DNA from: Prunus persica
Taxonomy: Eukaryota > Streptophyta > Magnoliopsida > Rosales > Rosaceae
Assembly: GCF_000346465.2 (NCBI RefSeq)
Contig: NC_034009.1
Location: 33,087,251 to 33,151,250 of the forward strand
DNA: 64,000 bases
Direction of reading: 5' to 3'
The notes under the pieces are model-generated. The model made no database searches, was not told the origin of the DNA, and was given only the letters and a program-made list of their open reading frames with translations. Each line of letters opens with the position of its first letter. Within the stretch, counting starts at the first letter, position 1. The translations under genes and the position numbers were made by a program. Below are positions 46,901 through 58,664 of this stretch, one piece after another.

Positions 46901-49900
46901 TCAGCTCCGCCGTAGCATGATATTGTCCGCTTTGGGCCCCCATCTTTGCCCTCACGATTTTGTTTCTGGGAACTCACTAGCAACTTCCCAGTGGGTCACC
47001 CATCTCGGGATTACTTTAGTTCCAATTCGCTTAACTTCGGAGTTCTCATGACTCTAAAGCTAGTGAGCTCCCAAAAGGCACTGTGCTAGATGAAAACGGG
47101 CATGTACATATAAGACACATTACACCCTCTCTGTAGGTCAATGTGGGATGTTATAATCAATCCCTCTTGGGGGACCGAAGTTCTCATCGGCACACTCGCA
47201 CCACAAGGCAGTGGCTGATACTAAATTGTCCCATCTCGGGATCGGCTCCGCCGTAGCATGATATTGTCCGCTTTGGGCCCCTCTCTGCCCTCACGGTTTT
47301 GTTTCTGGGAACTCACGAGCAAATTCTCAGTGGGTCACCCATCCTAGGATTGCTCTAGCCCCAACTCGCTTAACTTCAAAGTTCTCATGACTCCGAAGCC
47401 AGTGAGCTCCCAAAAGGCCTTGTGCTAAATGGAGGTGGGCATGTACATATAAAGCATATCACCCCCTCTCCGTTGGTCGATGTGGGATGTTAAAATTCAC
47501 CTCCCTTAGGAGTCCGATGTTCTCCTCGGCATACTCGCACCATAAGATAGTTGCTCTGATACCAAGCTGACAGGACCTGCCCCGGATTTTTTGGAACCCG
47601 GGATGAATCCTGTCATATTTTCGGCATCTGGGTCCAATTACTAAAGACCAAGACTTTCTACCAAAATTTTGGCAGTCTCCCCTGTAAATTGAATATTTCC
47701 CAAAATTTCGACATGCTCAAAATTCACAATTTAATATCCTCACTAGTAGCATGCTTTTAAACAATAAACAGTTTACAACAAAGGCCTCCGGCCTCATAAA
47801 TCAAACCCTAGCACGGGCGATAACAGAGCATATCTAAGAAATTCGGTTACAACAAAAACAAAGTTCAATGGGAATTAAATGATGAAAGAATCCTACGGAG
47901 GCTCAAGATTTGGAAGCACACAATCCGGCTCAGTTGCGGAGCTCAGTGAATTACTAGCCGGGGGCGCAAAACAGAAAAGTGTGAGTGGACAAAAATAAAG
48001 TTCAGTTCAGTGTAAACAAACATAATATAACCTCACCGTTTAGAAAACCATGCAAGAAATCCAAATGCATCCCAATACCATCATAATCAAATATATAGAT
48101 CAAGTTAAATTAATACCGGAGCCAAGTCCGAAATCCATAAGGAAACTTTACCAATTAGCCATTCAAACTTTATCTTATAAGTCTTAAAACTAAACTCTCG
48201 AAACATGTGTCTATTGGCATGACAAGTGAGGAAATATCCTCACTGAGAAACAAGAACGAATGAATAGATATAAATAAATAATAAACGATATACATATGAT
48301 ATAAATATGATAATTACCTAATTTATACCGGGGAAACAATCCAACTGGGGATTGTTTGACTAGTCCACATGGAAGAGTCCTCAATTGACCATGTGGCTAT
48401 GGAATGAGCCGTCCAACTAAGGGACAAACTCTCAGCTAAAACGTATAGCCAAATCTTCAAGACTCGTACGCCTATGATCAGTCCTACTCGCGCAGACTAC
48501 CCTGCTAAGGAACTACGAGCACCCTGTCCAGAGCGTTCGAGTTCCAATATATTCAAGTATCTTCCATTTCAATTCCAAAGTTTCAAATTCGGGGAGGCAC
48601 ATAGGGTAGTGCTTATAACACTCCAAACTGACATTCTATACTCATTTCTTTCCACAACGTCATCTTAACAACCCAAGTACCCCACACATAGACAAATGTA
48701 GATAGAATTTCTCAAAATTCATACATATATACTCAAGATACTCAAATATGTCAAAACCCAAAATATATAGCAAATGCATTATGCATAATTTTTTCATCAT
48801 AAAATCATGCTTGTTATTTGAAAACAAAGTTCACTCACAAGTAGTCCCACGCTGCTTGACTCTGAGAGGGTCTTGCCTACTACTTATGCGTGGTCGGAGT
48901 ACCTATTTTAGAATACGAATACGAGATTAATATAAAGCGTTTCGAACAAGAACTTTGAATTTCATATCCTAATTTCTCATGTTTCAAGTAAGTGCACGAG
49001 GAATGAGACGTTCTAAGGTCCAACTACCCAATTCGGATGATGAAATAGCCTTGGGAGACTCAGTCAATCGGCGGTCAAACTTCCCAATTTCGATCAATCG
49101 GGCTCACGGGACCCACGACCTCCATTTTATAATTCGAGACTTCCTAAAGGTTTCACAGGGTCTAGGATACACGTTCTGCAAGTTTGGTTTGAAACGGACG
49201 GTTGGATCGCTCACGATCGTACGATCGAACGGTTATCGTAAAACACAAACTTTAAGTTCTTGAATCGGAACATCTAGTGCTTTGATTCACGATCCTTGAA
49301 TTCCTACACGATCCTAAGAATGTCTAGAGTAACATATTACATTCGAAAAGATCCAACGGTTCGAACCTATCGAACCCGGATAACGCACAATAGGCGAAAT
49401 TTGTTCGATGTTCAAATGTTAACCGAATTGAAATTCAAAAGTACCTAGGCGCTCGTGAGGACCAGGGGATCACATCGGTACACAATGCCCCCTTTCTACA
49501 GTGCCCACGCGCTGCCACACTCTCCGGCAACGCATGGGTGTCAAAAGCGACAACGCTTCGTCGAAAAATCTCAAAATTACGGCTTAAGACTACTATCATG
49601 GGTGTAATACCCTATTTGGAGTCACTTTTGTTCTTGGGCCTATCCCAAAAAGTGATCGGAAGTGGCTGGAATTGCAATCCCATAATTGGTCAAATTTCAA
49701 TTCAAAAATCAAACTATGTAGGCTCAAAATTGACGAAATCCTACCCAACCATCAGCTAGATCATGAACAATAAGTGAGAGAGCATAACTCATTCATCGAA
49801 AACGGTGGCCGAATGACGGAGAATGAAGCTGGTGAAAAATTGTAAAAAATCGACGACTTTTCGTGGCTTTTTCCGACGGATTTCGGTGGTGGCTGACGTC

Positions 49901-52900
49901 GGAGTTGGTCGGAAAGGGATGTTGGGTTGGCGGAGGTTCTGACTCGATCGGTCTGGTGGCCGGTGATGGTCGGATGTGGTGTTTTTCGAGAAAGGTGGCG
50001 TCGGCTGCAAATTTTTGAAGGGTACGGGGTTGTCGCGAGGGGAGAGAGGGAGAAAGGAAAAAAAATCAGATTTTTATCAAACCCTTTTCGAAATAATTAC
50101 GGTATTGCCACTGGTGATGTTTTGCTCGTAACTTCTTCGTTACAATTCCGATTCGAGCCCACTACGTCTACAGACTCATCTCAGTACAATCTACCTAAAA
50201 ATACTATTCGTTACCTCAAAATCTCTTCATATATGAAAATGACCAACATACTCATACCTCAAGGGTAAATTCATAAATTCATATTTAATTAAATAAAATA
50301 ATTTAAATAGGAAATTTAATTGGAGTTGGGGTGTTACAACCTACCCCCTTATAAAAATTTCGTCCTCGAAATTTACATACATATCAATTGAAGAGATAAG
50401 GGTACTTAGCCCGCATCTGTGCCTCGGGCTCCCAAGTAGCTTCTTCAACACTTTGACTTTTCCACAACTTTCACCACATGAATGGATCTGGAGAGCAACA
50501 TTTGTTTTTTTCTATCCAGGATCTACACAGGTTGTTCCTCATATGTCAAATCTTCTCTCAACTCCATTGGTTGATGTTCCAGAACATGAGAAGGATCAGA
50601 CATATACTTCCGTAGCATGGATACATGAAACACGTCATGGATCCGAGATAGTTCTGTATGTAAGGCAAGTCTATAGGCAACTGGTCCAACGCGCTCTGTG
50701 ATCTCGTATGGTCCAATATAACGAGGGCTTAACTTCCCACGTTTTCCGAATCTCATCACACCTTTCCAAGGAGCTAGCTTCAAGAATACCCAATCTCCAA
50801 CAGTAAACTCAAGATCCTTGGACCTGTTGTCTGCATAACTTTTTTGTCGGTCTTGTGCGGTTTTCAACTTGTCTTTAATCATCTTCACCTTCTCGGTTGT
50901 TGCTCGGATACTTTCTACCTTTTCCACTTTCTTGTCACCTACCTCATTCCAACAAATAGGAGTTCTACACTGCCTCCCATACAAAGGCCTCATACGGAGC
51001 CGTCTCAATGCTCGAATGATAACTGTTGTTATATGCAAACTCCACCAAGGCAAGGTAAGTATCCCAATTGTCTTTCAATTGTAATACACAAGATATCAGC
51101 ATGTCTTCCAAGGTCAGGTTGTAACACATAGACTCCAATTAAATTCCCTATTTAAATTATTTAATATAATTAAATATGAATTACAAATTTGCCCTTGGGG
51201 TAGGGTTATTTTGGTCATTTTCTTATCTGGATAGATTTTGAGGTAACGAGTGGTATTTTTAGGTAGATCGTACTGAGATGAGTTCGTAGACGTAGTGGGT
51301 TCGAATTGGAGTTGTCACAAAGAAGTTACGAGCAAAACACCACTAGTGGCAAGATCGTAATTATTTCGAAAAGGGTTTGATAAAAATATGATTTTTTCTT
51401 TCTTTCTCCCTCTCCCCTTTGAAAATTTGCAGCTGATGCCACCTCTCTCGAAAAACACCACCACCGGCCACCAGACTGGTCGGGTCAGAACCGTTGCTAC
51501 CCCAACAGTCGTTCCCGACCAACTCCGACGTCAGCCACCGCCTGAATCCGTATGAAAAAGTCGTCGATTTTTGACAATTTTTCGTCGGCTTCATTCTCCG
51601 TCATTCGGCCACCGTTTTCGATGAGTAAGGTATGCTTTCTCACCTATTGTTCATGATCTAGCTGATGGTTGGGTAGGATTTCGTCAATTTTGAGCCTATG
51701 TGGTTCGATTTTCGAATTGAAATTCGGTTGATTTTGGGATCACGATTCCGATCACTTCCGGTCACTTTTTGGGGTAGGCCCAAGAACAAAAGTGACTCCA
51801 AATAAGGTGTTACACCTAGGGTAGGAGTATTGAGCCGTAATTTTGAGATTTTTCGGTGAAGCGTTATCGCTTTGGACACTCACGTGTTGTCGCCCCGTGT
51901 GGCGGCGTCTGGGCACTGTAGAAAGGGGCATTGTGTACCGATGTCATCCCCTGGTCCTCACGAGCGCCTAAATACTTTCGGATTTCAATTCGGTTGACGT
52001 TTGAACACCAAACGGATTTCGCCTATTTGTGCGTTATCCGAGTTCGAATAGGTTCTAACTGTTGGATCGTTTTCGAATATAATATGTGTTACTTCTAAAA
52101 AATCATAAGAATTCGTATAGGATTCGCGGCGTTANNNNNNNNNNNNNNNNNNNNNNNNNNNNNNNNNNNNNNNNNNNNNNNNNNNNNNNNNNNNNNNNNN
52201 NNNNNNNNNNNNNNNNNNNNNNNNNNNNNNNNNNNNNNNNNNNNNNNNNNNNNNNNNNNNNNNNNNNNNNNNNNNNNNNNNNNNNNNNNNNNNNNNNNNN
52301 NNNNNNNNNNNNNNNNNNNNNNNNNNNNNNNNNNNNNNNNNNNNNNNNNNNNNNNNNNNNNNNNNNNNNNNNNNNNNNNNNNNNNNNNNNNNNNNNNNNN
52401 NNNNNNNNNNNNNNNNNNNNNNNNNNNNNNNNNNNNNNNAAATGTATATAGAATGTCAGTTTGTAGTGCTATAAGCACTACCCTATGTGCCTCACCGGAT
52501 TTGGAACTTTGGAATTGAATGGAAGATACTTGAATATGTTGGAACTCAGACGCTCTTGACAGGGTGTTCATGGACCCTTAGCACTGTATGTTCTGGCAAA
52601 GAGTTTGCCCCCCAGTTGAACGGCTCATTCCCTAGCCACATGATCAATTGAGGACTATTCCATGTGGACTAGTCAAACAATCCCCAGTTGGATTATTTTT
52701 CCGGTACAAACTAGGTAATTATCATGTTTATATCATATGTATATCATTTATTATATATTTATATCTATTCATTCGTTCTTGTTTCTCAGTGAGGATACTT
52801 CCTCGCTTGTCGTGCCAATGGGCACGTGTTTCGAGAGTTTAGTTTTGGGACTTATAAGATAAAGTTTGAATGGCTGATTGGTAAAGTTTTCTTATGGATT

Positions 52901-55900
52901 TCGGACTTGGCACCGGTATTGATTTAACTTGATCTTTATTTTTATCCACTCACACTTTTCTGTTTTGCGCCCCCTAGCTAGTAGTTGACTGAGCTTCGCA
53001 GCTGAGCCGAATCGTGTGCTTCCAAATCTTGAGCCTTCGTAGGACTCTTTTATCATTTAATTCCCATTCAACTTTGTTTTTGTTGTAATTGAATTTCTTA
53101 GATATGCTCTGTTATCGTCCGTGCTAGGATTTGATTTATGAGGCCGGGGGCCTTTGCTGTAAACTGTTTATTGTTTAAAAGCATGCTGCTGGTTGGGATA
53201 TTAAATTGTGAGTGGGCTCGGCATCGGGGTGATGCCGGAAATACGACGGAATTCGTCTTGGGTTCCAAAGAATCTGGGGCGGGTCCTGTCAATCATGACC
53301 ACAAATTTAAAATCTTAAACCTTAAAGACACATTTCTACATGATTTTCTTCGACAGATTGATTTGTGTTAATTGAGTATTATAGCTATTGCTAAAGATTA
53401 CAAGAGATTTCTTTCTAGGTTCAATTGAAATAAACAAGTGCATATGTGGTGCAACAGGGTCTTTAATTTTTGTGGATGTTTACTAGTCCTCTTATGTGAA
53501 AATATAGGTTGTTTACTTTATAAAATGGTGCAAAGTTTCAAATCTAACCGAAATCAATTCCATTCATGATTAAGCTTGGAATGTATATTTTTTTATTCAC
53601 TAGGTAGATGCGTTAGATGGACTAGTATTACTGCATGACATGACAAACCTTGCAAATCCTCACTTCGACTGTCATCATATGATGGTTTTCTAGTACAGAG
53701 TTCTTCGACAGAGCAGTGACTCTGCTACTCTCACTATGAAATAGCTTTTGCCTGTGATCTAGCCTGGTTACTTCTTTGTCATGTTTTGTGGCTCAGAAGG
53801 AATTGTTTTAACGTCACTCTGTTTTTGGGTGTCATTCGAGCATGGTTCGAATGGGTAATGAGGAGACTTGTTTTTGTAGCTTGTTGATACTGCTCTGTGA
53901 CTGATCATGTCATGGGTGCATGAATAGGGTTAGAATTCAAGGCATGGAAGGGAAGAAATTTGAGGAAGGGGAGGGTTAACGATTAATGTATTTCTTTTTC
54001 TTAAGGACTAAGGTGGCTAACGATGAATGAAGAAATTCTACCTCAGCCCATTAACCTATATGTTGTTTGTTCAATCTACCCATTAAATGCTTCTGTGATT
54101 GAAGAAATAGATTTGCCTATCCTGGTTTCATTTCATTTTCTATTTGATGAGACATCCACTTGTTGCGACATCTACTTGTTATGCTTTATTTCTCAGTGAA
54201 GTCTGATGCAATACAACTGAAGTATTTAAGATACTAGTGGGGAGATGATATCTCTACTTCCTGAGTTCATGGATACTTGTGAAAATAAAGATATTAGGGT
54301 TGAAGAATATTTAGATTTCATTGTTAAGAAGCGATCAGTTGCAAGCAAGGAGGCACTTGGAATACGAATTCACAGCATGGGGTATGTCACATTTTTGCTT
54401 CTACTTTTTGGTATAAAAAAAAAAACTATTTTGTAGATAGCTCAATACTGAACTTAGAACTATATTGGCAAAGGAGACCTCTTTTTATAGTACTACTTGT
54501 GCATAAATTTGATGTCATATTTACCTATTTATAAAGTTTTTCATGCGGTAAAAGTCGTTCTAATGTCCACAAAGAGCATGTGGAAGTCAAAATTTCATCT
54601 ATTATGGATGTTGAGTTACAAGGATCATGCCCGTGCTCATGTTGAGTTACAGGGATCTTTAATGCATGCTTTAGCTGATGTACAGTACTTGCTTCTTTGA
54701 AAAACATTTGATGATGCAGAAGCTATTACATGCACAGTTTTGGGTCTTGTTGATTATTTCTTCCCCCGCCCAGCACCCCCCCAGGGGGGGGGGGGGGGGG
54801 GGGGGGGCGCCCTGTCTGTTAAGTTGTCAATTAAGCTCAGTCACCCAATCTCAAACATTATATACTGATTGTGTTGTGCTTCATTCCAAACCTTTATGAA
54901 GTAGGTGGTATGGTGTGGCTTGATTTCACCTCTCTCTGTGTGGGTGTATCAATGTTAATTTATCACCGAGTAAATTTTTCAGTCATGACTTAAGTTTTCT
55001 AAGGGGTCAATCCAGTGTCATATCATGTGTTCAAGTCATCTCATTTGTCCTTTTTCAGTTATATAATGTAAATTTTAACATCATTGATTGGAGTAATCTT
55101 TATGATAACAGGATGCATATTTCTGCCATATGGGAAGCCAGGAATCTAGAAATTTCCACTCTAAAGAAATCAGAGAAGGCATTTCAGCCAAATTCAGATA
55201 AAAAGGATAGGAAGTTTCCACTTTTATCCGCAGAGAAAAAGGAGCTAGACAAACGTTTCAGCACTATTTCTCAGCGCGTTGAATCGTTTTCCCCCATACA
55301 TAAGGACTTTTGTGGCAAGCACATTAGATTTGATCCTAAAACTTCAAGCTCAGAGGATGAAGGTAGGGATGATTATTTGTCTGAAGAGAATGATGAAAAT
55401 AATGACCATGTAACAGGCAGTCAGGTTAACTTCTCATCACAGTCTGTTGAAAGTTCTGACCGAGTGAGTAGTTGCTAAATTTTCTTGTATAGTTGCATCA
55501 TGTTGTTTCATTATTTATTCCCTTGTGGTTTTAACTAAGCCTTAGTATGAGTGCTATAAATTATTCAGTATGGTATGAAGTTGTATCCAAGATGGGACTG
55601 ACATGAGGTCGTTCTGGTACTATGGTGATAATGGCTGAAGGGGTTCATAATTTTATATATTGAAATGCAAGGCTTAGAATAGTCGATGTGGGATTTTATA
55701 TTCTCAACAATTTGACTAATGTTTTAATAATTTTGCTAATGTTGTTTTCTCTTTATTTATTCTAAAAATATGGGGTTTCAAAAAATATCTTCTGATTCTT
55801 GTAGGTACTTGATAGGATGCTGCAGTTTAATAATACTGAAGCTCAGAAGAGACAGAAAATCAAGTCAATGTTTTCTTTGTATCCATTAATTGGATTACTA

Positions 55901-56236
55901 AATGTTGTTGCAAGTTATTGTGGTCAGTTTGATCATCATTTTTTTGTTTGTTTTACATGTAATATTTTATTTTTTTGCAATTTTTGTTTATCATTCCATT
56001 CTTGAGATGTTATATGCGTACTTGCAGGCTTGAGAAATTTTCCCATGTTTGGTGGGCAAAACAATTTGTGTAGGCAACAATGCATAGTTTCAGAGTTGAA
56101 GCTGATGGTGTCTTTTGAGCCAATGGATTTTTCTAGATATCACAAGTGCAATGGAAAATTAACGAATTGGTCTAGACAAAGAGTCAAACATTTTTTCTGT
56201 TGGATGCTAGAAATGCCTCATATAATTATTGGCTAA
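40952..56236 (+). CDS. Unrecognised gene with a 12-kb retroelement in an intron
   Basis: I do not recognise the family. The exon model is 40952-40991, 41140-41179, 54238-54381, 55112-55463, 55805-55922 and 56028-56236. All junctions are GT-AG and the phases agree, giving 300 aa. It begins MDITEEPISDLPQESG and continues through GEMISLLPEFMDTCENKD, an acidic stretch (SSSEDEGRDDYLSEENDEN), VLDRMLQFNNTEAQKRQKIK and SMFSLYPLIGLLNVV, and ends EMPHIIIG. No transmembrane helix or catalytic motif was seen. Removing the 12-kb insertion leaves intron 2 at about 1 kb. The last exon could be truncated: another frame stays open past the predicted C-terminus. An upstream ORF (40905-40964) overlaps the start, so the true start may differ. 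Exons 1-2 are the weakest part. Confidence 0.5.
41263..42071 (-). mobile_element. Cassandra LTR array, left part
   Basis: LTR1 41263-41532 (270 bp), internal 41533-41607, LTR2 from 41608 truncated at about 41787, internal to 41843, and LTR3 from 41844, broken at 42071 by the nested gypsy. Each full LTR has a 5S rRNA-like block on the minus strand (box-C-like GGTGACCCACTGGGAAG in the better copies). Alternating LTR and short internal units suggest tandem growth by unequal recombination. Confidence 0.85.
42072..46764 (-). mobile_element. Nested, rearranged Ty3/gypsy element (non-autonomous)
   Basis: It begins TGACAGGACC and ends GGGTTATTACA. It is flanked by TATAA at 42067-42071 and 46765-46769, so it inserted in Cassandra LTR3. 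Inside, an LTR start TGTAATAACCC in the opposite (plus) orientation lies at 44209, directly after a gypsy 3'-end signature (aatttcgaggacgaaattt, 44173-44191) and a polypurine tract. The stretch 44209-45170 is the inverted partner of about 45800-46764. No intact gag or pol was found; 43140-44170 is degraded interior. Confidence 0.8.
42790..43035. repeat. Imperfect tandem repeat, about 50-bp unit
   Basis: The word gagccgcaatcctggcaggt and the motif caccaagtc recur four to five times with divergence. It lies within the gypsy LTR. The count is by eye. Confidence 0.65.
46765..47567 (-). mobile_element. Cassandra LTR array, right part
   Basis: Rest of LTR3 to 46811, internal 46812-46885 with an intact-looking primer-binding site (GGTATCAGAGCC on the minus strand), LTR4 46886-47155, internal, LTR5 47227-47494, and internal 47495-47567. 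The last internal segment runs through the primer-binding site straight into the gypsy LTR at 47568. Confidence 0.85.
50523..51053 (-). pseudogene. Ty3/gypsy polyprotein fragment (integrase C-terminus and tail)
   Basis: An open stretch of about 176 codons on the minus strand shows chromovirus integrase C-terminal features: a charged linker (KLKTAQDRQKSYADNR), the GPY/F-type motif GPYEI, and HDVFHVSMLRKY. Upstream gag, protease, reverse transcriptase, RNase H and the integrase catalytic core are missing. It is a remnant and cannot function alone. Confidence 0.88.
52135..52439. other. Assembly gap of 305 N in the right gypsy LTR
   Basis: The flanking words match about 48640 and about 49290 of the left LTR in inverted orientation. 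The missing sequence is therefore likely 0.6-0.9 kb, larger than shown. Confidence 0.8.
53297..54237 (+). other. Intron sequence between the retroelement and exon 3
   Basis: About 0.9 kb with no open exon. The last acceptor before exon 3 is gatactag at 54230-54237. Other AG sites upstream lead to early stops. Confidence 0.45.
54784..54807. repeat. Run of 24 G
   Basis: It is preceded by a C-rich stretch (cagcaccccccca) and lies in an intron of the unrecognised gene. So long a pure G run is rare in plant genomes. It could form a G-quadruplex or be a sequencing artefact. Confidence 0.9.
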
Positions 56237-57146
56237 GTTGCAAGATGTGGTGTCATCAAATGAAGAGGAGAGACCTCAAGTGATACACATCGATCATTTT
56301 CTGTGAGCTGATTCGATAAAGAGAAATTGTCTGGTGTTTTTTTGACTTAAGAAGGGTGGTTTAACTTTGCCTTGTTTGCTTTTGGTCTGTAATATTGTTT
56401 CTCATTGGCTGTTCTTGGATGTTTTTTTTTTCTTTCTTTCCTTATGTATCTCTTAGAACTTGGCTTTTGCCTTATGGAATTGTGGATGTTTATTTGTATG
56501 TATTAATGATGGATTTGTGTTCAGTGAATTGAATTTCTAATTTCGAGTTATGTGGTTGACTTTTGCATATATGAATAATTCTTTGTTATTGATACATTAA
56601 TCGAATTCTTTGAGTTTGCATACGCTCAATTATTATACATAAACTCTATGGAATTTTTAATTTCAATAACAAAAAAACCTTTGGTTTGAGGAAAAAAAAT
56701 GTACATGTCAATTTGATAACTATAAAGTATGTTCATAGTTTTAAGATCTTAAATTACATTTAATTAGCTAAAAATTATTATATTTAATATTAAATTATTT
56801 TTTTTTATAGTTCAACTCAGTACCAAACATAGGTCTTCACTATTTTTACAATCCAGCACCAAACGTAGATCAGTATTTAATCCAGCTTAAGTCAATCTGA
56901 ATTAATCCAAGACAGTTTCAGAATTTAGTCCAGTTTATGACAATCCGCTGTACCAAACGACCCTATGATTTTGTATGGTTAATGGTGGGTTGAGTTGAAG
57001 AGCAAATGGTTTGACTTTAACCCAGGCAGCTAATCAGGGGACTGACTAACTAGTCTTTGTACAATTTGAAATTAACCATCTCAACAAAAGGAAAAGCAAA
57101 CTAAAAGAGTTTGATTTCTTGTATGCTGAACCATCTCAAATAAGTG
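56237..57146. other. Spacer with possible dispersed repeat end
   Basis: 56810-56965 (caactcagtaccaaacataggtc ... ctgtaccaaacgaccctat) repeats the word accaaac(a/g) and ends like known hAT or MULE termini. No opposite end was found. The remainder is the 3' flanks of the two convergent genes. Confidence 0.4.
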
Positions 57147-58065
57147 CTATGCGATACAACGCATGGAGTACATGGAAACAAAGGGAGAGTCCATCATGGA
57201 CGTAGAAGACGTACAAGGTGCAACGTAGACCCTCGGTCTCGGATGATCACTCTCTAACCCATACTCCATCATCGGACGGTACTCCAGCTCCTCATCGTGA
57301 TCGTACACAAACTCCGGAACCTCCACCTCATTCCTCCGCACCTGGTCCCACAAAAATTCCAGCCTCTTCACATACTTTAGCTTCTTGCACAACCTGTTCC
57401 AAAAACCACAATCACCGTTACGTTGTGTTACGTTACGTTAGCCCTCGGTTTTTACCTAACTTTGGTCAACGTTCCTTTCATTGGCTAGTTGTATGGAAAA
57501 TGCCAAAACAAAATACGTGGAAATGATTTTATTACCCTGACTTGAAGAGGAGACGACCAAAGGTGGCGAGGAAGAGTCTGGCCTGTAAACCCGGGTGGAC
57601 AAAGTAAACGGCTTGGAGACGGTCCTTGAGGGTGATCGGAATAGCGTCGTAGATTGATCGTAAGGTCGAAATTCCAGGGAAGTTGCCGCTGCGATTCACA
57701 TCCGTGTGCAAATACACCACTGAGAAGGGCCTTTCCCCTAAATTTGGGAATATTTTCTCCTCCAAGTAGTTGTTCACAGCCTCGTTGCTCACGCTTCGAG
57801 CTGAACATTTTAGTACATAACCAAATTAAAATTATATTAGAAAGGTACCCCGAAATTAACCAACAAATTAATAACACGTACAATTTTAATCGAGTAATTA
57901 ATTATAATTACCCGGAAAAAACTTTCCGACGATGCGGAGAACCTTTTGACCATGTTTGTCTCGACCTTGAATCTTAAAAACTTCAAGTTTGTCTATGAGA
58001 TGTTGCTGATCTGTTAGAGACAGTCTAGGTGTAGCAGTAACAGGAGGAGGAGAAGAAATATTCAT
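57147..58065 (-). CDS. GDAP2-like divergent CRAL-TRIO domain protein
   Basis: Member of the plant SEC14/GDAP2-like family; a lipid-binding or trafficking role is suggested by the fold but is not established. The three exons are 57912-58065, 57536-57800 and 57147-57393 (GT-AG), giving 221 aa. The N-terminus (MNISSPPPVTATPRLSLTDQ) is disordered. The domain runs from about residue 28 (KLEVFKIQGRDKHGQKVLRI) through PFSVVYLHTDVNRSGNFPG and VYFVHPGLQARLFLATFGRL to LKYVKRLEFLWDQV. The C-terminal tail is acidic then variable. All splice phases agree. It lies in tail-to-tail orientation to the unrecognised gene on its left. Confidence 0.88.
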
Positions 58066-58236
58066 CTTTGCTGAAATGAAGCCAAAAGGCCAAAGGGTTC
58101 AGCGGTGGGTGGTGGGGTAGTCTTGTTTTGGGCTTTTGAGTTTTTAGAGGGAAAAAAAAAAGACACGAAAAATCAGATGATGAAGTGCTTTTAAAGTGCA
58201 GGGAGGGTTGAGTGAATGCGGACCTGCTTCTCTTTG

Positions 58237-58244
58237 TTTATATA
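58237..58244 (-). promoter_or_regulatory. TATA box of the GDAP2-like gene
   Basis: The minus strand reads ctatataaac. It lies about 170 bp upstream of the ATG at 58065, leaving a leader of about 140 nt if transcription starts about 30 bp downstream of it. Confidence 0.6.
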
Positions 58245-58664
58245 GTGGGGCGACCGCTGCGGATAGGGTATGGGCCCCAGCGGTAGGGGCCTCATTAAAG
58301 AGCGTGATGGATCGGATTGTTTTGACGAGGGGTATATTCTTAAGAATCTTCCAAATGGATGGATGAATGAACCGAGTCTGATCTGATGAATCACTGCAAA
58401 ATCTACTCGGTGCACTGCTAGCTAGCTAGCTATGTCACGAAGCCTCTGCACTTTGCCAAGTTTGCCTGGCCTGGCCTGCCTCTCCGTATATGTTGGTCGT
58501 GTATGGATTGGATTGGATTGGATTGATGATATTTGAATGATAAGCAAGCAGCAGCGTCTTCATCTTCATAGGCATCTTAGGAGGAAGGAATTGTGTGGTT
58601 GGAACTTGGGACTGTGACATGCCATATATGTTCCTGACCAAAAATTCGTACGCCCATAATGTTA

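Larger units (their letters stand above)
41263..53291. mobile_element. Composite Cassandra-Ty3/gypsy retroelement with 5-bp target duplication
   Basis: The whole 12,029-bp block begins TGTCAC (Cassandra LTR, inverted) and ends CCTGTCA (gypsy LTR). It is flanked by ATCAT at 41258-41262 and 53292-53296. TG...CA ends with a 5-bp duplication are what one integration event leaves. Going left to right it contains an array of Cassandra LTRs (interrupted by a nested gypsy), then a gypsy LTR inverted, a fragment of gypsy interior, and a gypsy LTR in plus orientation. It lies inside an intron of the surrounding gene. Confidence 0.8.
47568..53291. mobile_element. Ty3/gypsy (chromovirus-type) element with inverted LTRs
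   Basis: The left LTR, 47568-50338, reads on the minus strand (TGTAACACC ... GGTCCTGTCA). The right LTR, 51120-53291, reads on the plus strand with the same ends. Between them, 50339-51119 is the 3' part of the interior: a polypurine tract, the conserved aatttcgaggacgaaattt word and an integrase/chromodomain-like fragment, all on the minus strand. The LTRs match over long stretches in inverted orientation. A normal element has direct LTRs, so this one is rearranged. Confidence 0.82.
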
